From Algoriphagus lutimaris (GTDB taxonomy: Bacteria > Bacteroidota > Bacteroidia > Cytophagales > Cyclobacteriaceae): a stretch of DNA of 64,000 nt. Each line of letters starts with the position of its first letter. Position 1 is the first letter of the stretch. The position numbers and the translations under genes were made by a program. The notes beneath the pieces are model-generated. The model was not told where the DNA came from. It searched no databases and saw nothing but the letters and a program-made list of their open reading frames with translations. This document shows, piece after piece, positions 51,388-60,430 of this stretch. Where the stretch lies: assembly GCF_017051705.1 (NCBI RefSeq), contig NZ_JAFIDJ010000002.1, forward strand, positions 1,012,384 to 1,076,383. The letters run 5' to 3'.

Positions 51388-52701
51388 TTAGTTATTTCGT
51401 TGATACCATCGAAAACTCACATACCCAAATCCTACCAATCCCCAGAAAATAGCCATTAAGGTCAGGTTATAAATACTCATGGCCACCATGGCGACAATCG
51501 CAATCACTAAAGCGATGGCGGGGAAATAAGGAAAGGCCGGAACCCGAAAAGGACGCTCCAAGTCCGCATGATTTTTACGCAAGGCAAAAAAGGCAATCAT
51601 CGACACGATGTATAAGGTCAAAGCCCCGAAACAGGCGATGGTGATGATTTCACCGGTTTTACCTGTCAGCAAGGCCAAAATCCCGATGCCCATATTTACG
51701 ATCAGGGCGTTCACCGGAGTCTTGGTCTTGGAATGGACTTTTCCTACAAATGGCGTCACATAGCGCTCGCGTCCCAGTTCCAAGGTGGATCTTCCAGCTG
51801 CCAGGATAATCCCATGAAAGGAGGCCACCAAGCCAAACAACCCCACCGTAATTAGCAAATGGTAGAGAATATTGCTTTCGCCTACAATCTTGGCCAAGGC
51901 TAAGGGAAGGGGAGAGTCGGAGGGTTCCATGCTACCTGGAGGATAGACGATGGCTTCCCAGCCAGCCACCCCGATGGAGGAGGTAAAGGTCAGCAAACAT
52001 AAAATCACCAGGGTCAGCAAGGCGGAACCGAAACCGATCAGGATATTGCGCTGTGGGTTTTTGGCTTCTTCGGCTACATTGGCCACGCCTTCGATCGCCA
52101 AAAAAAACCAGATCGCAAATGGAATGGCTGCAAAAGCGCCGCCCCAGCCGTTGGGAAGGGCATTTTGGCTTAGATTCTCAAATTTGAATTCGGTAAAACT
52201 CACCCCAGAAAAAAGCAGGAGTTCGGCTACTGCGATAATAGTAATGATCAGTTCGAAGTAAGCCGCAAACTTCACCCCAGAGATATTGATTCCTGTAAAA
52301 ATAAGGTAGGCCGTAATCGCAATCGTGGTGATGCTGATCTCTGGGAAAAACACGTTGAAATAGGCGCCGATGGCTGCGGCGATAGCGGGTGGAGCAAAGA
52401 TAAACTCGATACTTTGAGCCATTCCGGCCAAAAATCCCCAGTTTTTACCCAATCCCAGCCTAGCATAATCAAAAGCACCTCCGGCTTTGGGAATGGCACA
52501 GGCCATCTCCGTGTAGCTAAAGGTAAATGTAACATACATGATGATGATAAATAGGGTGGCAACAGCCAATCCCAGGGTGCCTCCTTCCGCCAACCCGAGG
52601 TTCCAGCCGAAGTACATTCCCGAAATCACATAACCTACGCCAAGCCCCCAAAGCATAAATGGCCCGAGCGTACGTTTTAATTCAGTTTTTTCCTGATTCA
52701 T
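51388..52701 (-). CDS. Ethanolamine permease (APC family)
   Basis: The 437-aa inner-membrane protein has 12 predicted helices of the amino acid-polyamine-organocation fold: GLGVGYVISGMYFGWNLGL near the N-terminus, YTEMACAIPKAGGAFDYAR, AIWFFLAIEGVANVAEEAKN, and the RERYVTPFVGKVH loop. The family pattern and its position after eutB and eutC identify it as the ethanolamine importer. Its first 20 bases overlap the end of eutC, so expression is coupled. It is the last gene of the operon. Confidence 0.92.
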   Translation of the reverse strand: MNQEKTELKRTLGPFMLWGLGVGYVISGMYFGWNLGLAEGGTLGLAVATLFIIIMYVTFTFSYTEMACAIPKAGGAFDYARLGLGKNWGFLAGMAQSIEFIFAPPAIAAAIGAYFNVFFPEISITTIAITAYLIFTGINISGVKFAAYFELIITIIAVAELLLFSGVSFTEFKFENLSQNALPNGWGGAFAAIPFAIWFFLAIEGVANVAEEAKNPQRNILIGFGSALLTLVILCLLTFTSSIGVAGWEAIVYPPGSMEPSDSPLPLALAKIVGESNILYHLLITVGLFGLVASFHGIILAAGRSTLELGRERYVTPFVGKVHSKTKTPVNALIVNMGIGILALLTGKTGEIITIACFGALTLYIVSMIAFFALRKNHADLERPFRVPAFPYFPAIALVIAIVAMVAMSIYNLTLMAIFWGLVGFGYVSFRWYQRNN

Positions 52702-53443
52702 TGTTCAATAGATGGTGGTCAAAAGTATCCTTCAAGTGGACACCGGATAGTTTTAGTCTCAGAGCCTCTGAGGTTAAAAAAGCGAGTTTCTCTGCTGCAT
52801 AGGCATAGGGCAAACCGCCTGTTCTGATATTGGAAATACAGTTTCGTTTTTCGTCTGTATTTCCTGCTTTTGGGTTGTATGTCAAATAAATCCCCATGCT
52901 ATACGGGGAACTCAAACCGGGTCTTTCCCCGATCAAAATAATGGATAGTTCACTGGAAAATAATTCTCCTATTTCATCACTGATGGCCACTCTTCCTTGT
53001 TTCACAATGGAAAGGGGAGAAAGGGAATAGCCTGATAGTTTGGGTAACAATTCCTTCAAAAATGGCATGGCATGCAAGGCAATTGCCTGCGCACTGAGCC
53101 CATCTGCCAAGATGATGGAAAGATCGGATGGAGCCAATTTTAAATTCTGGATGGCTTGTTTGGAATGTTCATCCAATTTTCTGCCCAAATCAGGCCTTTT
53201 GATATAGCTTTCCCGGTTTTCGGCTTGGCTTTGCAAAATCAGGTTTTTCAGCTTGAGTTTTTGGAGTCCTTGTTCCAGATGAGGGATGTCCAATTCGGTC
53301 CAAACCGCATCTTTAGCTAGGGCATGGTCCCTTCGGAATTGGAGCAATTCTTGGGTTTTGAGGCTTCCGCCCGTTCTTCCCAAGGCAATTCGGGCATCGG
53401 TAAAGGCTTTAAGTTTTTCCCAGGGGTTGGTTTCTTCACTCAT
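52682..53443 (-). CDS. eutC: Ethanolamine ammonia-lyase small subunit
   Basis: EutC binds adenosylcobalamin together with EutB and helps cleave ethanolamine to acetaldehyde and ammonia. The 253-aa protein has LRRDHA-like LQFRRDHALAKDAVW, the ILADGLSAQAI strand, QGRVAISDEIG, LIGERPGLSSPYSMGIYLTY and NCISNIRTGGLPY, all typical of EutC. It overlaps eutB by 4 bases upstream and the permease by 20 bases downstream. No microcompartment shell gene is adjacent. Confidence 0.95.
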   Translation of the reverse strand: MSEETNPWEKLKAFTDARIALGRTGGSLKTQELLQFRRDHALAKDAVWTELDIPHLEQGLQKLKLKNLILQSQAENRESYIKRPDLGRKLDEHSKQAIQNLKLAPSDLSIILADGLSAQAIALHAMPFLKELLPKLSGYSLSPLSIVKQGRVAISDEIGELFSSELSIILIGERPGLSSPYSMGIYLTYNPKAGNTDEKRNCISNIRTGGLPYAYAAEKLAFLTSEALRLKLSGVHLKDTFDHHLLNNESGKN

Positions 53444-54807
53444 AGCTTTAGCAATTTATTTCCCTGAACGTCCAAGACTTTTCCCGTAGCGTCGATCAGA
53501 TTCATTTTAAGCAGCCACTCGTCAAATTCCGGGGCTCTCTTGAGTCCTAACACCTGTCGGATGTAGAGTTGATCGTGGAAGGAAGTACTTTGATAATTGA
53601 GCATCACATCGTCGGCACCAGGGATTCCCATGATAAAGTTGCATCCTGCCACGCCCAATAAGGTCAGCAGGTTATCCATGTCATCCTGATCCGCATCGAT
53701 ATGGTTGGTATAGCAGATATCGCAACCCATGGGAAGGCCCATGAGTTTGCCACAGAAATGATCTTCCAATCCAGCTCGGATGACTTGCTTTCCATCATAT
53801 AAATATTCCGGACCGATAAATCCCACGACGGTATTGACTAGCAGCGGCTTGAATTTTCTTGCAACTGCATAGGCACGAACTTCACAGGTTTGTTGATCTA
53901 CGCCATGGTGTGCATTGGCAGAATGTGCACTTCCCTGGCCTGTTTCGAAGTACATGAAATTATCCCCGATGCTTCCTCGATTCAGCCCTTTGCCTGCCTG
54001 ATAGGCTTCTTCGAGGGTATCCAAGCTGAATCCAAAACTGGTATTGGTTGCCTCTGTGCCTCCAATGGATTGAAAAATCAGATCTACAGGTGCTTTTCTT
54101 GCGATAAGTTCCAAGGTAGTGGTGACATGAGAAAGGATACAGGATTGAGTGGGAATATCATATTGCAGCCGGAGCTTTTCCAGCATTTCTAGCAATCGAA
54201 GGGTAGTCTCTGCAGAATCCGAAACAGGATTGATTCCGATCACCGCATCGCCTACTCCATAGAGCAATCCGTCGATGGTGCTCGCCATGATTCCTTTGGC
54301 ATCGTCGGTGGCATGATTGGGTTGAAGTCTTGTGGAAAAGTGGCCTTTGAGACCTAGGGTATTTCTGAATTTGCTGATGACTCTGATTTTGGAAGCGGCT
54401 AAGATCAGATCTTGGTTGGCCATGATTTTACTGACAGCGGCCACCATTTCTGGAGTCAGGCCTGGACTGATCTGAGCGATTTTTTCCCCATCGGTTTGGT
54501 AATCCAACAGCCAATTTCTAAAATCCCCAACCGTCATATGAGAAATGGGTTGAAAGGCTTTGTGATCAAGACTATCCTGAACCAATCGGGATACTGCATC
54601 TATTTCGGACGGGATTACCTCTTCGGATAGGAAAAGCTTGAGAGGCAGGTCAGCCAATACGAGTTTGGCGGCCACCCGTTCCTTTTCAGTGGAAGCAGCC
54701 AAACCTGCCAGTTGATCCCCGGATTTTTCTGGGGAAGCCTTTGCTAAAACGGTTTTCAGATCGGGAAAAGAATAAGAAAAATTGCCGATGGTATGCTGGT
54801 AAACCAT
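53440..54807 (-). CDS. eutB: Ethanolamine ammonia-lyase large subunit
   Basis: EutB is the TIM-barrel catalytic subunit of the B12-dependent lyase. I start it at the ATG at 54807 (455 aa), since homologues begin near this point and the longer frame to 54978 runs into a palindromic intergenic repeat. Visible marks are KLVLADLPLKLF, GINPVSDSAETTLRLLEM, FQSIGGTEATNTSFGF, GQGSAHSANAHHGVDQQT and MGCDICYTNHIDADQDD. It heads the eutB-eutC-permease operon. The reactivating factor EutA and the aldehyde dehydrogenase are not seen in the window. Confidence 0.95.
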   Translation of the reverse strand: MVYQHTIGNFSYSFPDLKTVLAKASPEKSGDQLAGLAASTEKERVAAKLVLADLPLKLFLSEEVIPSEIDAVSRLVQDSLDHKAFQPISHMTVGDFRNWLLDYQTDGEKIAQISPGLTPEMVAAVSKIMANQDLILAASKIRVISKFRNTLGLKGHFSTRLQPNHATDDAKGIMASTIDGLLYGVGDAVIGINPVSDSAETTLRLLEMLEKLRLQYDIPTQSCILSHVTTTLELIARKAPVDLIFQSIGGTEATNTSFGFSLDTLEEAYQAGKGLNRGSIGDNFMYFETGQGSAHSANAHHGVDQQTCEVRAYAVARKFKPLLVNTVVGFIGPEYLYDGKQVIRAGLEDHFCGKLMGLPMGCDICYTNHIDADQDDMDNLLTLLGVAGCNFIMGIPGADDVMLNYQSTSFHDQLYIRQVLGLKRAPEFDEWLLKMNLIDATGKVLDVQGNKLLKL

Positions 54808-54905
54808 GTAATCAAAATGGGGATTTATTTCAAGTTTTCCAATGGAAATGTGATTTTGATAAGGATTTGTGAATTGGTGAGGTATAAAAATAAATTGATT
54901 TGATA

Positions 54906-54984
54906 TCGTCATTGCGAGGGAAGCACGATCGAAGCAATCTCGGTTTATTAATACTGGATTGCTTCGTTTCACTCGCAATGACGA
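54906..54984. repeat. REP-like palindromic element GTCATTGCGAG
   Basis: TCGTCATTGCGAG (54906-54918) is perfectly inverted as CTCGCAATGACGA (54972-54984). An inner pair GAAGCAATC (54931-54939) and GATTGCTTC (54957-54965) extends the fold. Such GTCATTGCGAGG elements recur in many bacterial genomes. It lies about 100 bp upstream of the eutB start and could fold in the leader if transcription begins further up. Confidence 0.85.
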
Positions 54985-55103
54985 TCAGTGCTAATCGCCT
55001 TGAAATGGCTGGTGACGGGGATTGGAGTCAATAAGCGTTTAGAAAATCGGCTAGTTCCGAACTTGTTCGGAAATCCGCTGATTTTTAGCGTTTGACCCAA
55101 TCT

Positions 55104-55236
55104 GTCAGAAAATGTCCGAAGGCATTTTCAAGCCAATTCAGGCAAAAGACTTTTGGACACTTTTGGTCTTTCAAAAGTGTCAAACTTTGTAAAATCTTTC
55201 TTATCCTTTTTATGTTTGAAGAATATTGAAAACTCA
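55104..55236. repeat. Dispersed repeat family 1, copy 2
   Basis: Matches 44231-44407: AAAATGTCCGAAGGCATTTT, then CCAATTCAGGCAAAAGACT, GTCTTTCAAAAGTG and TATGTTTGAAGAATATT. The left stem arm has decayed, so only 7 bp remain, but the loop is unchanged. It is shorter than copy 1 by about 44 bases. Confidence 0.75.
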
Positions 55237-55329
55237 GCCTGACTTAAGTTGGTAGTAGGTAATTGTCTAATTTATAATTTGGTCAAAAGGAATTCTACTT
55301 TGTTTGATTAGATAAACCTTCCTCCTATG

Positions 55330-55440
55330 TCCTTTTGTCTTGATACAAAAGGACGAAAAAATCAAGATTTGGCAAAGCTTCAACCGCACTAGTCCCCCGC
55401 ACCCTCGCTGCCAAATCCTCCCACCGCGCCGACAAAAAAT
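55330..55440 (+). repeat. Dispersed repeat family 2, copy 3
   Basis: GTCCTTTTGT (55330-55339) is inverted as ACAAAAGGAC (55346-55355), followed by a run of As, CAAAGCTTCAACCGCA and a C-rich CCCTCGCTGCC stretch. It is related to 43963-44060 and, reversed, to 48870-48974. Confidence 0.65.
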
Positions 55441-55517
55441 CTATTTCTTATTGGAATATTACTTTAGCTAGTTAAAATTTTAAGAATACCTTGAAGCATT
55501 CATTACAATGGAAATAC

Positions 55518-56981
55518 TTAATCCTCTTTATAAAACTGAAAACTTCCTCCCCAGAGCATTCCAACAGGGTTTTCGGAAGGCTGGAATTTCACTCGGTCAC
55601 CAGTGGTCAAGTCTACAAAATCAGTTTCTGAAGTAGGGGAGAGTAGATTTTCGTCGCCATTGTTAGGATCGTAAACGAAGATGTGTTTTCCTTTGACGCT
55701 TACTTCCACCACATAACTTTCGATTCCATTCAAAGGTCTATCCAATTGATAGGACCCGGCAAGTTGCTTCAGTTGTTCCTGAGATAAATCAACGAGTTCT
55801 ATCTCACCTGCATTTCTCAAATTCATTTTGTAATAGTGAGATATGCCCCGTAATATTTCTGACATCAACCGTACTCCCTGATCCGCACTTGTCATTACAA
55901 TAATGGCATCTCCCTGATCTGCATAACCCATCATGTCATTGCTGAAGCCTGCATTTTTCCCACCATGTGCAAAGACGACTTTCCCATCGCGTTCCCCTAA
56001 AGCTGGTCCTAACCCCCAATGGTTTTTGTGTTCGGTGAGCATTTGATCTACTATCACCTTAGATAGGACCCCATCGGTTTTACTGGCTCGAATGGCTTGA
56101 ATTTCCAGGTAATATTTGGCCAAATCAGAGGGTGTAGTCCAAAGTCCGGCCGCTGCTTGTTCCGGGTAATTATGATACAATCCGTCAATTAGTTTTCCTT
56201 CATTATCATATGCAGCACTGAAATTGACTTGATAATTTTGAGGGAGTGGTTGGCCGAAAGTACTATGGTTCATTCCGATAGGCTTTAACACATTTTCCGC
56301 TAAAAATACATCCAAGGGTTGCCCTGAAACATCTTCCACAGCTTTCTCCATGACGGTATATCCACCTCCTGAGTACCTCCAAATGCTTCCTGGAATGGTA
56401 TCCACAAAGATCGCCGGCGTATTGCCCTTTCCTTCCAAAACGGTAATAATATCAGGGAAGGTGTCAGTTTGGGTATAGCCTGGGAAACCATGAACGGTCA
56501 TACCTGCGGTATGCGTCAACAGTCTTTCAAGTGTTACTTTTTCAGTTTCGGTAAATTGATTTTCCGGTACTTTCCAGCCTTGAAGGTAGGTGTTGATATC
56601 TTCATTCAATTCCATTTTTCCTTCTTGCACCAATTTAAGTGCTCCCAAGGCAGCAAGGGGTTTACTGATGGAACCCGCTTGAAAAATGGTTTCGGTAGTC
56701 ACGGAATCTCCGCTTTTAGTATTGGCAATGCCATAACCTTTGGCCCAATGTAGCTTTCCATCTTTTACTACGGCGATACTTACCCCTGGAACATGATAGT
56801 GTTCCATCCGCTCATAGATGTTCATTTTCTGAATGGAATCTCCTTTGACCACAAAAGGCGGAATCAGACCGTTTTCTATGGCTGAAATTTCATTTTGGAT
56901 GGGATCAGTTTGAGTTTCTTGATTTCCGCAAGAAAATAAGAGGAAGCATAAAAGCGTAATAAGGTAGGATAGACTTTTCAT
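55518..56981 (-). CDS. Beta-lactamase-fold serine hydrolase lipoprotein
   Basis: The 487-aa protein has a lipoprotein signal ending in LFSC (Cys18) and a class C beta-lactamase/DD-peptidase-like domain: nucleophile motif SISK (Ser104-Lys107), the Tyr motif YSG (203-205) and the third box HGGKN. The C-terminal 100 residues (after about 385) form a lipocalin-like beta domain opening LAGSYQLDRPL. It may act on peptides or esters in the envelope; the presence of all three motifs implies activity. It is a single gene. Confidence 0.88.
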   Translation of the reverse strand: MKSLSYLITLLCFLLFSCGNQETQTDPIQNEISAIENGLIPPFVVKGDSIQKMNIYERMEHYHVPGVSIAVVKDGKLHWAKGYGIANTKSGDSVTTETIFQAGSISKPLAALGALKLVQEGKMELNEDINTYLQGWKVPENQFTETEKVTLERLLTHTAGMTVHGFPGYTQTDTFPDIITVLEGKGNTPAIFVDTIPGSIWRYSGGGYTVMEKAVEDVSGQPLDVFLAENVLKPIGMNHSTFGQPLPQNYQVNFSAAYDNEGKLIDGLYHNYPEQAAAGLWTTPSDLAKYYLEIQAIRASKTDGVLSKVIVDQMLTEHKNHWGLGPALGERDGKVVFAHGGKNAGFSNDMMGYADQGDAIIVMTSADQGVRLMSEILRGISHYYKMNLRNAGEIELVDLSQEQLKQLAGSYQLDRPLNGIESYVVEVSVKGKHIFVYDPNNGDENLLSPTSETDFVDLTTGDRVKFQPSENPVGMLWGGSFQFYKED

Positions 56982-57152
56982 TCTGGATGGGTTATTTGAT
57001 GAAGAAGGTACTAGAATCCTTTAAAAAATTTGAATGGGCTATTTCATCCAAGACAAATAGAAGACCTAAACAAAGCTTTATCAGAACTTTAAATATAGAG
57101 GGGTTTACGTTTAATGATAAAAAAGCAACTGATGATAGGGTAGGGTAGTTGT

Positions 57153-58538
57153 CTATTTTAAAATAAAGATTCCTTTCCCTTGAGGTTGGTAATGCCTACT
57201 CAACTCAGGAAAATCATTTAAAATGGACTGGAAAAGCCCTTCTTGATCCAGGATGATTTCCGGCTGCTGATGTTGCAGCATTTGATAAAGTTTGGCTTTT
57301 TCGGGAATATCCCTGTCTTGGTCAAGATACAGTTTACTCAATTCGAAATTGAGAAACGGACCTCCTAATTTAGCATGTTGATAACCCGAAATATCCGGCC
57401 CTAGTATCATAATTTCCTTCCCCTCCAACGAATTATCTGCCTGTTCAGAAACGAAATAGGCAGCGTTATCCACGTTGAATTGCCAATACCACCAGGCAAA
57501 TGCCGGTAAGCCCAAGATCAACAAGTAAAAGGCAATATTTGGGACAATTCCTCTTCGTACATGAAGAAAAAACTGTGTAATCAAATAGGAAAGTCCGGGA
57601 ACAAAAATGATGAGCTGGAAGCCCGCTTGATTTTTAATAAGTAGGAAATCAGAAGCCGCAAAAATTAGCCCTAAAATGATTAATTGTCTTTGTTTTTGCT
57701 GGTTGATGGTAGATCCTTTTAGTACAGCTCCCAAGAAATAGCCCACTAAGGATAGCAGGATAGGGAAAGATCCAATGATTAACCAACTCCAATAAGATTG
57801 GAAAAGAACGCTCGAAGATTTAAATATCAGTGGCCAAATATCTATAGCTTCCTGAAGCCCGTCATTCCAATAATAGAACACTGCTATTAGAAGAATAGGT
57901 AAGAAATATCCAACCAGTGAAAGCATAAGTTGGCGGAAGGAAAAGCCACTGATGGCGATCCCAGTCAGGATCATATACGGTAAGAAAAAGACGTAACTTG
58001 GATGAAATCCTGCCGCTAGACCTCCATAAATACCGATCAAGAGGGTGGATTCACTGGTTTCTTTTTGAAGCACCGTTTGGGAAAACAATTGTCCTAATGC
58101 CAAAATCAAAAATGTACTTCCCAGCATGGCAGGGTTTAAAGAAAGCATATCGAATGAGAAATGAAAAAGTGCTGCCATGATCATCGCAGGCAAATAAGTG
58201 TTCTCATCAAAAACCCGGTATTTAATTAAGATGGTATTCCAATAAATGATCTGAAACAAAATGAAAATTCTACCGATTAACTCATAGGCTAACGGACTTC
58301 TTCCAAGGATAAAATCAACAATTGTAAAAAATCCCGCTGAAAGTGGCCCGGTATTATCAATGATGTCTTGATATAGGAAATAACCTTGTCCAAGCCTTTC
58401 ACCTAACACCATCCAGGAAAGTTGGAGTGTAGTAAGCGGGAAAGGATCCCAAATCAGAAATATGGCAGTAAGTAAAAGCAAGTAAATCGCTAAACCTACG
58501 AGTCTGAAAGGGTCATTAACTTTGAAAAATCTAAGCAA
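57153..58538 (-). CDS. Polytopic membrane protein, glycosyltransferase-C-like
   Basis: The 461-aa protein has about ten transmembrane helices and a soluble C-terminal segment from about residue 365 (EGKEIMILGPDISGYQ). The N-terminal loop GQGYFLYQDIIDNTGPLSAG recalls the first periplasmic loop of GT-C enzymes (PMT/ArnT), where an Asp is catalytic. I cannot name the family surely; DUF6427-like proteins of Bacteroidota are one option. It diverges from rbfA with about 95 bp between starts. Confidence 0.65.
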   Translation of the reverse strand: MLRFFKVNDPFRLVGLAIYLLLLTAIFLIWDPFPLTTLQLSWMVLGERLGQGYFLYQDIIDNTGPLSAGFFTIVDFILGRSPLAYELIGRIFILFQIIYWNTILIKYRVFDENTYLPAMIMAALFHFSFDMLSLNPAMLGSTFLILALGQLFSQTVLQKETSESTLLIGIYGGLAAGFHPSYVFFLPYMILTGIAISGFSFRQLMLSLVGYFLPILLIAVFYYWNDGLQEAIDIWPLIFKSSSVLFQSYWSWLIIGSFPILLSLVGYFLGAVLKGSTINQQKQRQLIILGLIFAASDFLLIKNQAGFQLIIFVPGLSYLITQFFLHVRRGIVPNIAFYLLILGLPAFAWWYWQFNVDNAAYFVSEQADNSLEGKEIMILGPDISGYQHAKLGGPFLNFELSKLYLDQDRDIPEKAKLYQMLQHQQPEIILDQEGLFQSILNDFPELSRHYQPQGKGIFILK

Positions 58539-58607
58539 GATGTCTGGAAAATTGAGTTTGTATTGGGTAGTCTAAGCCCGAAATTAAAGGTTGCCCAACT
58601 ATTTCGC

Positions 58608-58615
58608 TAAATTTG
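58608..58615 (+). promoter_or_regulatory. TANNTTTG -7 box of rbfA
   Basis: TAAATTTG matches the consensus and lies 17 nt upstream of the rbfA ATG at 58633. Its position supports that ATG over the in-frame TTG at 58591, which lies upstream of the box. Confidence 0.55.
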
Positions 58616-58632
58616 TACCACAAATACTTCAC

Positions 58633-59016
58633 ATGGAAAGTAAAAGACAACAAAAATACGCCAAATTGATCCAAAAAGAGCTTGGAGATATCTTTCAAAA
58701 AGACGCCAAGCATCTTGTAGGGAAAGCAATGATCACCATCACTCACGTTTTGGTCAGCCCTGACTTGGGTTTTGCAAAAGTATACTTAAGCTTTTTGCTC
58801 ACAGACCCGGATGCAACTTATAAGTTGATCAATGAACACAAAAAAGAAATCAGGCATCAATTGGCTAAAAGAATCGGAAAGTCAGTCCGCATCATTCCTG
58901 AGATCGCATTTTTCCCGGATGACTCTGCTTCCTATGCCCAGCATATGGACAAGGTCATTTCAGATTTGAATATTCCGGAGGCTCCAGAAGAGGAAGACGA
59001 AGATTCAGAGGATTAA
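58633..59016 (+). CDS. rbfA: Ribosome-binding factor A
   Basis: RbfA assists late 30S maturation and cold adaptation. The 127-aa product from the ATG at 58633 has the KH-like fold: RQQKYAKLIQKELGDIFQKD, MITITHVLVSPDLGFAKVYLSF, and the helix RHQLAKRIGKSVRIIPEIAFFPD with the closing HMDKVISDL. The acidic tail (EAPEEEDEDSED) is longer than in E. coli. The LolC/E-like gene follows after 12 bp and is likely in the same transcript. Confidence 0.95.
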   Translation: MESKRQQKYAKLIQKELGDIFQKDAKHLVGKAMITITHVLVSPDLGFAKVYLSFLLTDPDATYKLINEHKKEIRHQLAKRIGKSVRIIPEIAFFPDDSASYAQHMDKVISDLNIPEAPEEEDEDSED

Positions 59017-59028
59017 TTCTTAAGGCTA

Positions 59029-60255
59029 TTGACACTTAGTTTCTTCATAGCGCGCCGATATTTTCGCAGTAAGAAAAAGCGAAATTTTATCACGATCCTG
59101 TCCACCATTTCTATGGTGGGAGTAGCTGTGGGGACCATGGCATTGGTAATCGTGATGTCGGTGTTTAATGGCTTGGAGGATTTAATCCGTAGTCTTTTTG
59201 TAAGCTTTGATGCGGAATTAAAGATTGAAGTCGCTGAGGGGAAAAGTTTTGAAGTAACGGAAGACTGGTTAGATAGTATTAGGTCTTTGGAAGGAGTGGA
59301 GGTCTTGACAGAGGTGATTGAAGATAATGCCTTGTTTGATTACAATGGAAATCAAATTGTGGCAAGATTGAAAGGGGTTTCTGATAATTTCTTGGATCAG
59401 GGTAGGTTTACAAATGGCTATTTTTGGGGGGATACTACCTTGGGAACAGATTTGAGACCGGCTGCGATTTTAGGAAGAGGGGTTGGTTTTTTTCTTTCGG
59501 TCAACTTGAATGATGTCATTGTTCCATTAAAAGTCTTCTATCCCAAGGCTCCTAGATCTGCAGCATCCATTGACCCAAATCAATTGTATTCTTCGGCAAT
59601 CTTGGATCCAGTTGCCTTTTTCAGTATAGAGCGTCAGTTTGATGATGAGTACGTGATTGCTCCGCTGGAATTCGCAAAAAATCTTTTGAATTATGGAAAT
59701 AGAAGGACCTCATTGGAAATCAAAGTGGAAGAAAGCTATTCTATTAACTCTGTTCAATCTAGCTTAAAAGAATTACTAGGTCCGAAATTTTTGGTCAAAA
59801 ATACAGATGAGCAACATGCGGGATTATTACGAACGGTGAAGTTGGAAAAGCTTTTCGTCTTTCTCACCTTGACTTTTATTTTGGCCATTGCGTCATTTAA
59901 CATCTTTTTTTCATTGAGTATGCTGGCCATTGAGAAGAAAAAGGATATTGCCGTTTTAAAAGCCATGGGAGCTCCTGATAAATTGATCAGAAGGATTTTC
60001 CTGAAGCAAGGGGCATTGATTGCTTTGAGTGGAGCTATTATCGGATTGATTTTGGGGTTTTTGATTTGTCTGGCACAAGAAAAATTCGGACTGGTATCCT
60101 TGGGGATTTCATCGGCCGTGATCGACTCCTATCCTATAAAAATAGCCTGGACAGACTTTATTTGGATAAGCTTGGCTGTTATTGGAATTACTTTATCGGC
60201 TAGCTATAGGCCTGCATTTATCGCATCCAAAGTGGATACAGTGAAGGAACTGTAA
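59029..60255 (+). CDS. LolC/E-like ABC transporter permease (FtsX family)
   Basis: The 408-aa protein starts with TTG, 12 bp after rbfA. It has an N-terminal helix after FFIARRYFRSKKKRNFITIL, a periplasmic MacB-like domain (about 50-265) and three C-terminal helices in the FtsX domain with IASFNIFFSLSMLAIEKKKD and the LKAMGAPDKLIRRIFL coupling segment. This pattern fits the lipoprotein-releasing LolCE group. The partner ATPase LolD is not in the window. In Bacteroidota rbfA is often next to this gene. Confidence 0.9.
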   Translation: MTLSFFIARRYFRSKKKRNFITILSTISMVGVAVGTMALVIVMSVFNGLEDLIRSLFVSFDAELKIEVAEGKSFEVTEDWLDSIRSLEGVEVLTEVIEDNALFDYNGNQIVARLKGVSDNFLDQGRFTNGYFWGDTTLGTDLRPAAILGRGVGFFLSVNLNDVIVPLKVFYPKAPRSAASIDPNQLYSSAILDPVAFFSIERQFDDEYVIAPLEFAKNLLNYGNRRTSLEIKVEESYSINSVQSSLKELLGPKFLVKNTDEQHAGLLRTVKLEKLFVFLTLTFILAIASFNIFFSLSMLAIEKKKDIAVLKAMGAPDKLIRRIFLKQGALIALSGAIIGLILGFLICLAQEKFGLVSLGISSAVIDSYPIKIAWTDFIWISLAVIGITLSASYRPAFIASKVDTVKEL

Positions 60256-60361
60256 TGTTCCTTTTTCATAAACATGAATTAATCCTTATTAATCTGTTGA
60301 AAATCAGTGTTTAATACTGAATTTTCAATGTTAGTTAAAAAGAGGATCAAAAAAATCGTGT

Positions 60362-60369
60362 TATTTTTG
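60362..60369 (+). promoter_or_regulatory. TANNTTTG -7 box of the coiled-coil membrane protein gene
   Basis: TATTTTTG matches the consensus and leaves a 61-nt leader before the ATG at 60431. Confidence 0.45.
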
Positions 60370-60430
60370 CCTCGAGGCATGTTTATTGAAGCCCCGATAT
60401 CAATCCCCCAATTTGTAAATTAAATACCCA

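Larger units (their letters stand above)
54985..55517. other. Intergenic repeat-rich region
   Basis: I see no gene. It contains an imperfect hairpin around TTCCGAAC-TTG-TTCGGAA (55055-55072) with flanking AAAATCGGC and GCTGATTTT arms, repeat family 1 copy 2 (55104-55236) and repeat family 2 copy 3 (55330-55440). Confidence 0.55.

Noticed and set aside
54808-54978. N-terminal extension of eutB
   Set aside because: The extra 57 residues come from a palindromic intergenic repeat and fall outside the normal family start.
58591-58632. TTG start for rbfA
   Set aside because: It lies upstream of a good -7 box and adds 14 residues absent from the family; the ATG at 58633 fits.
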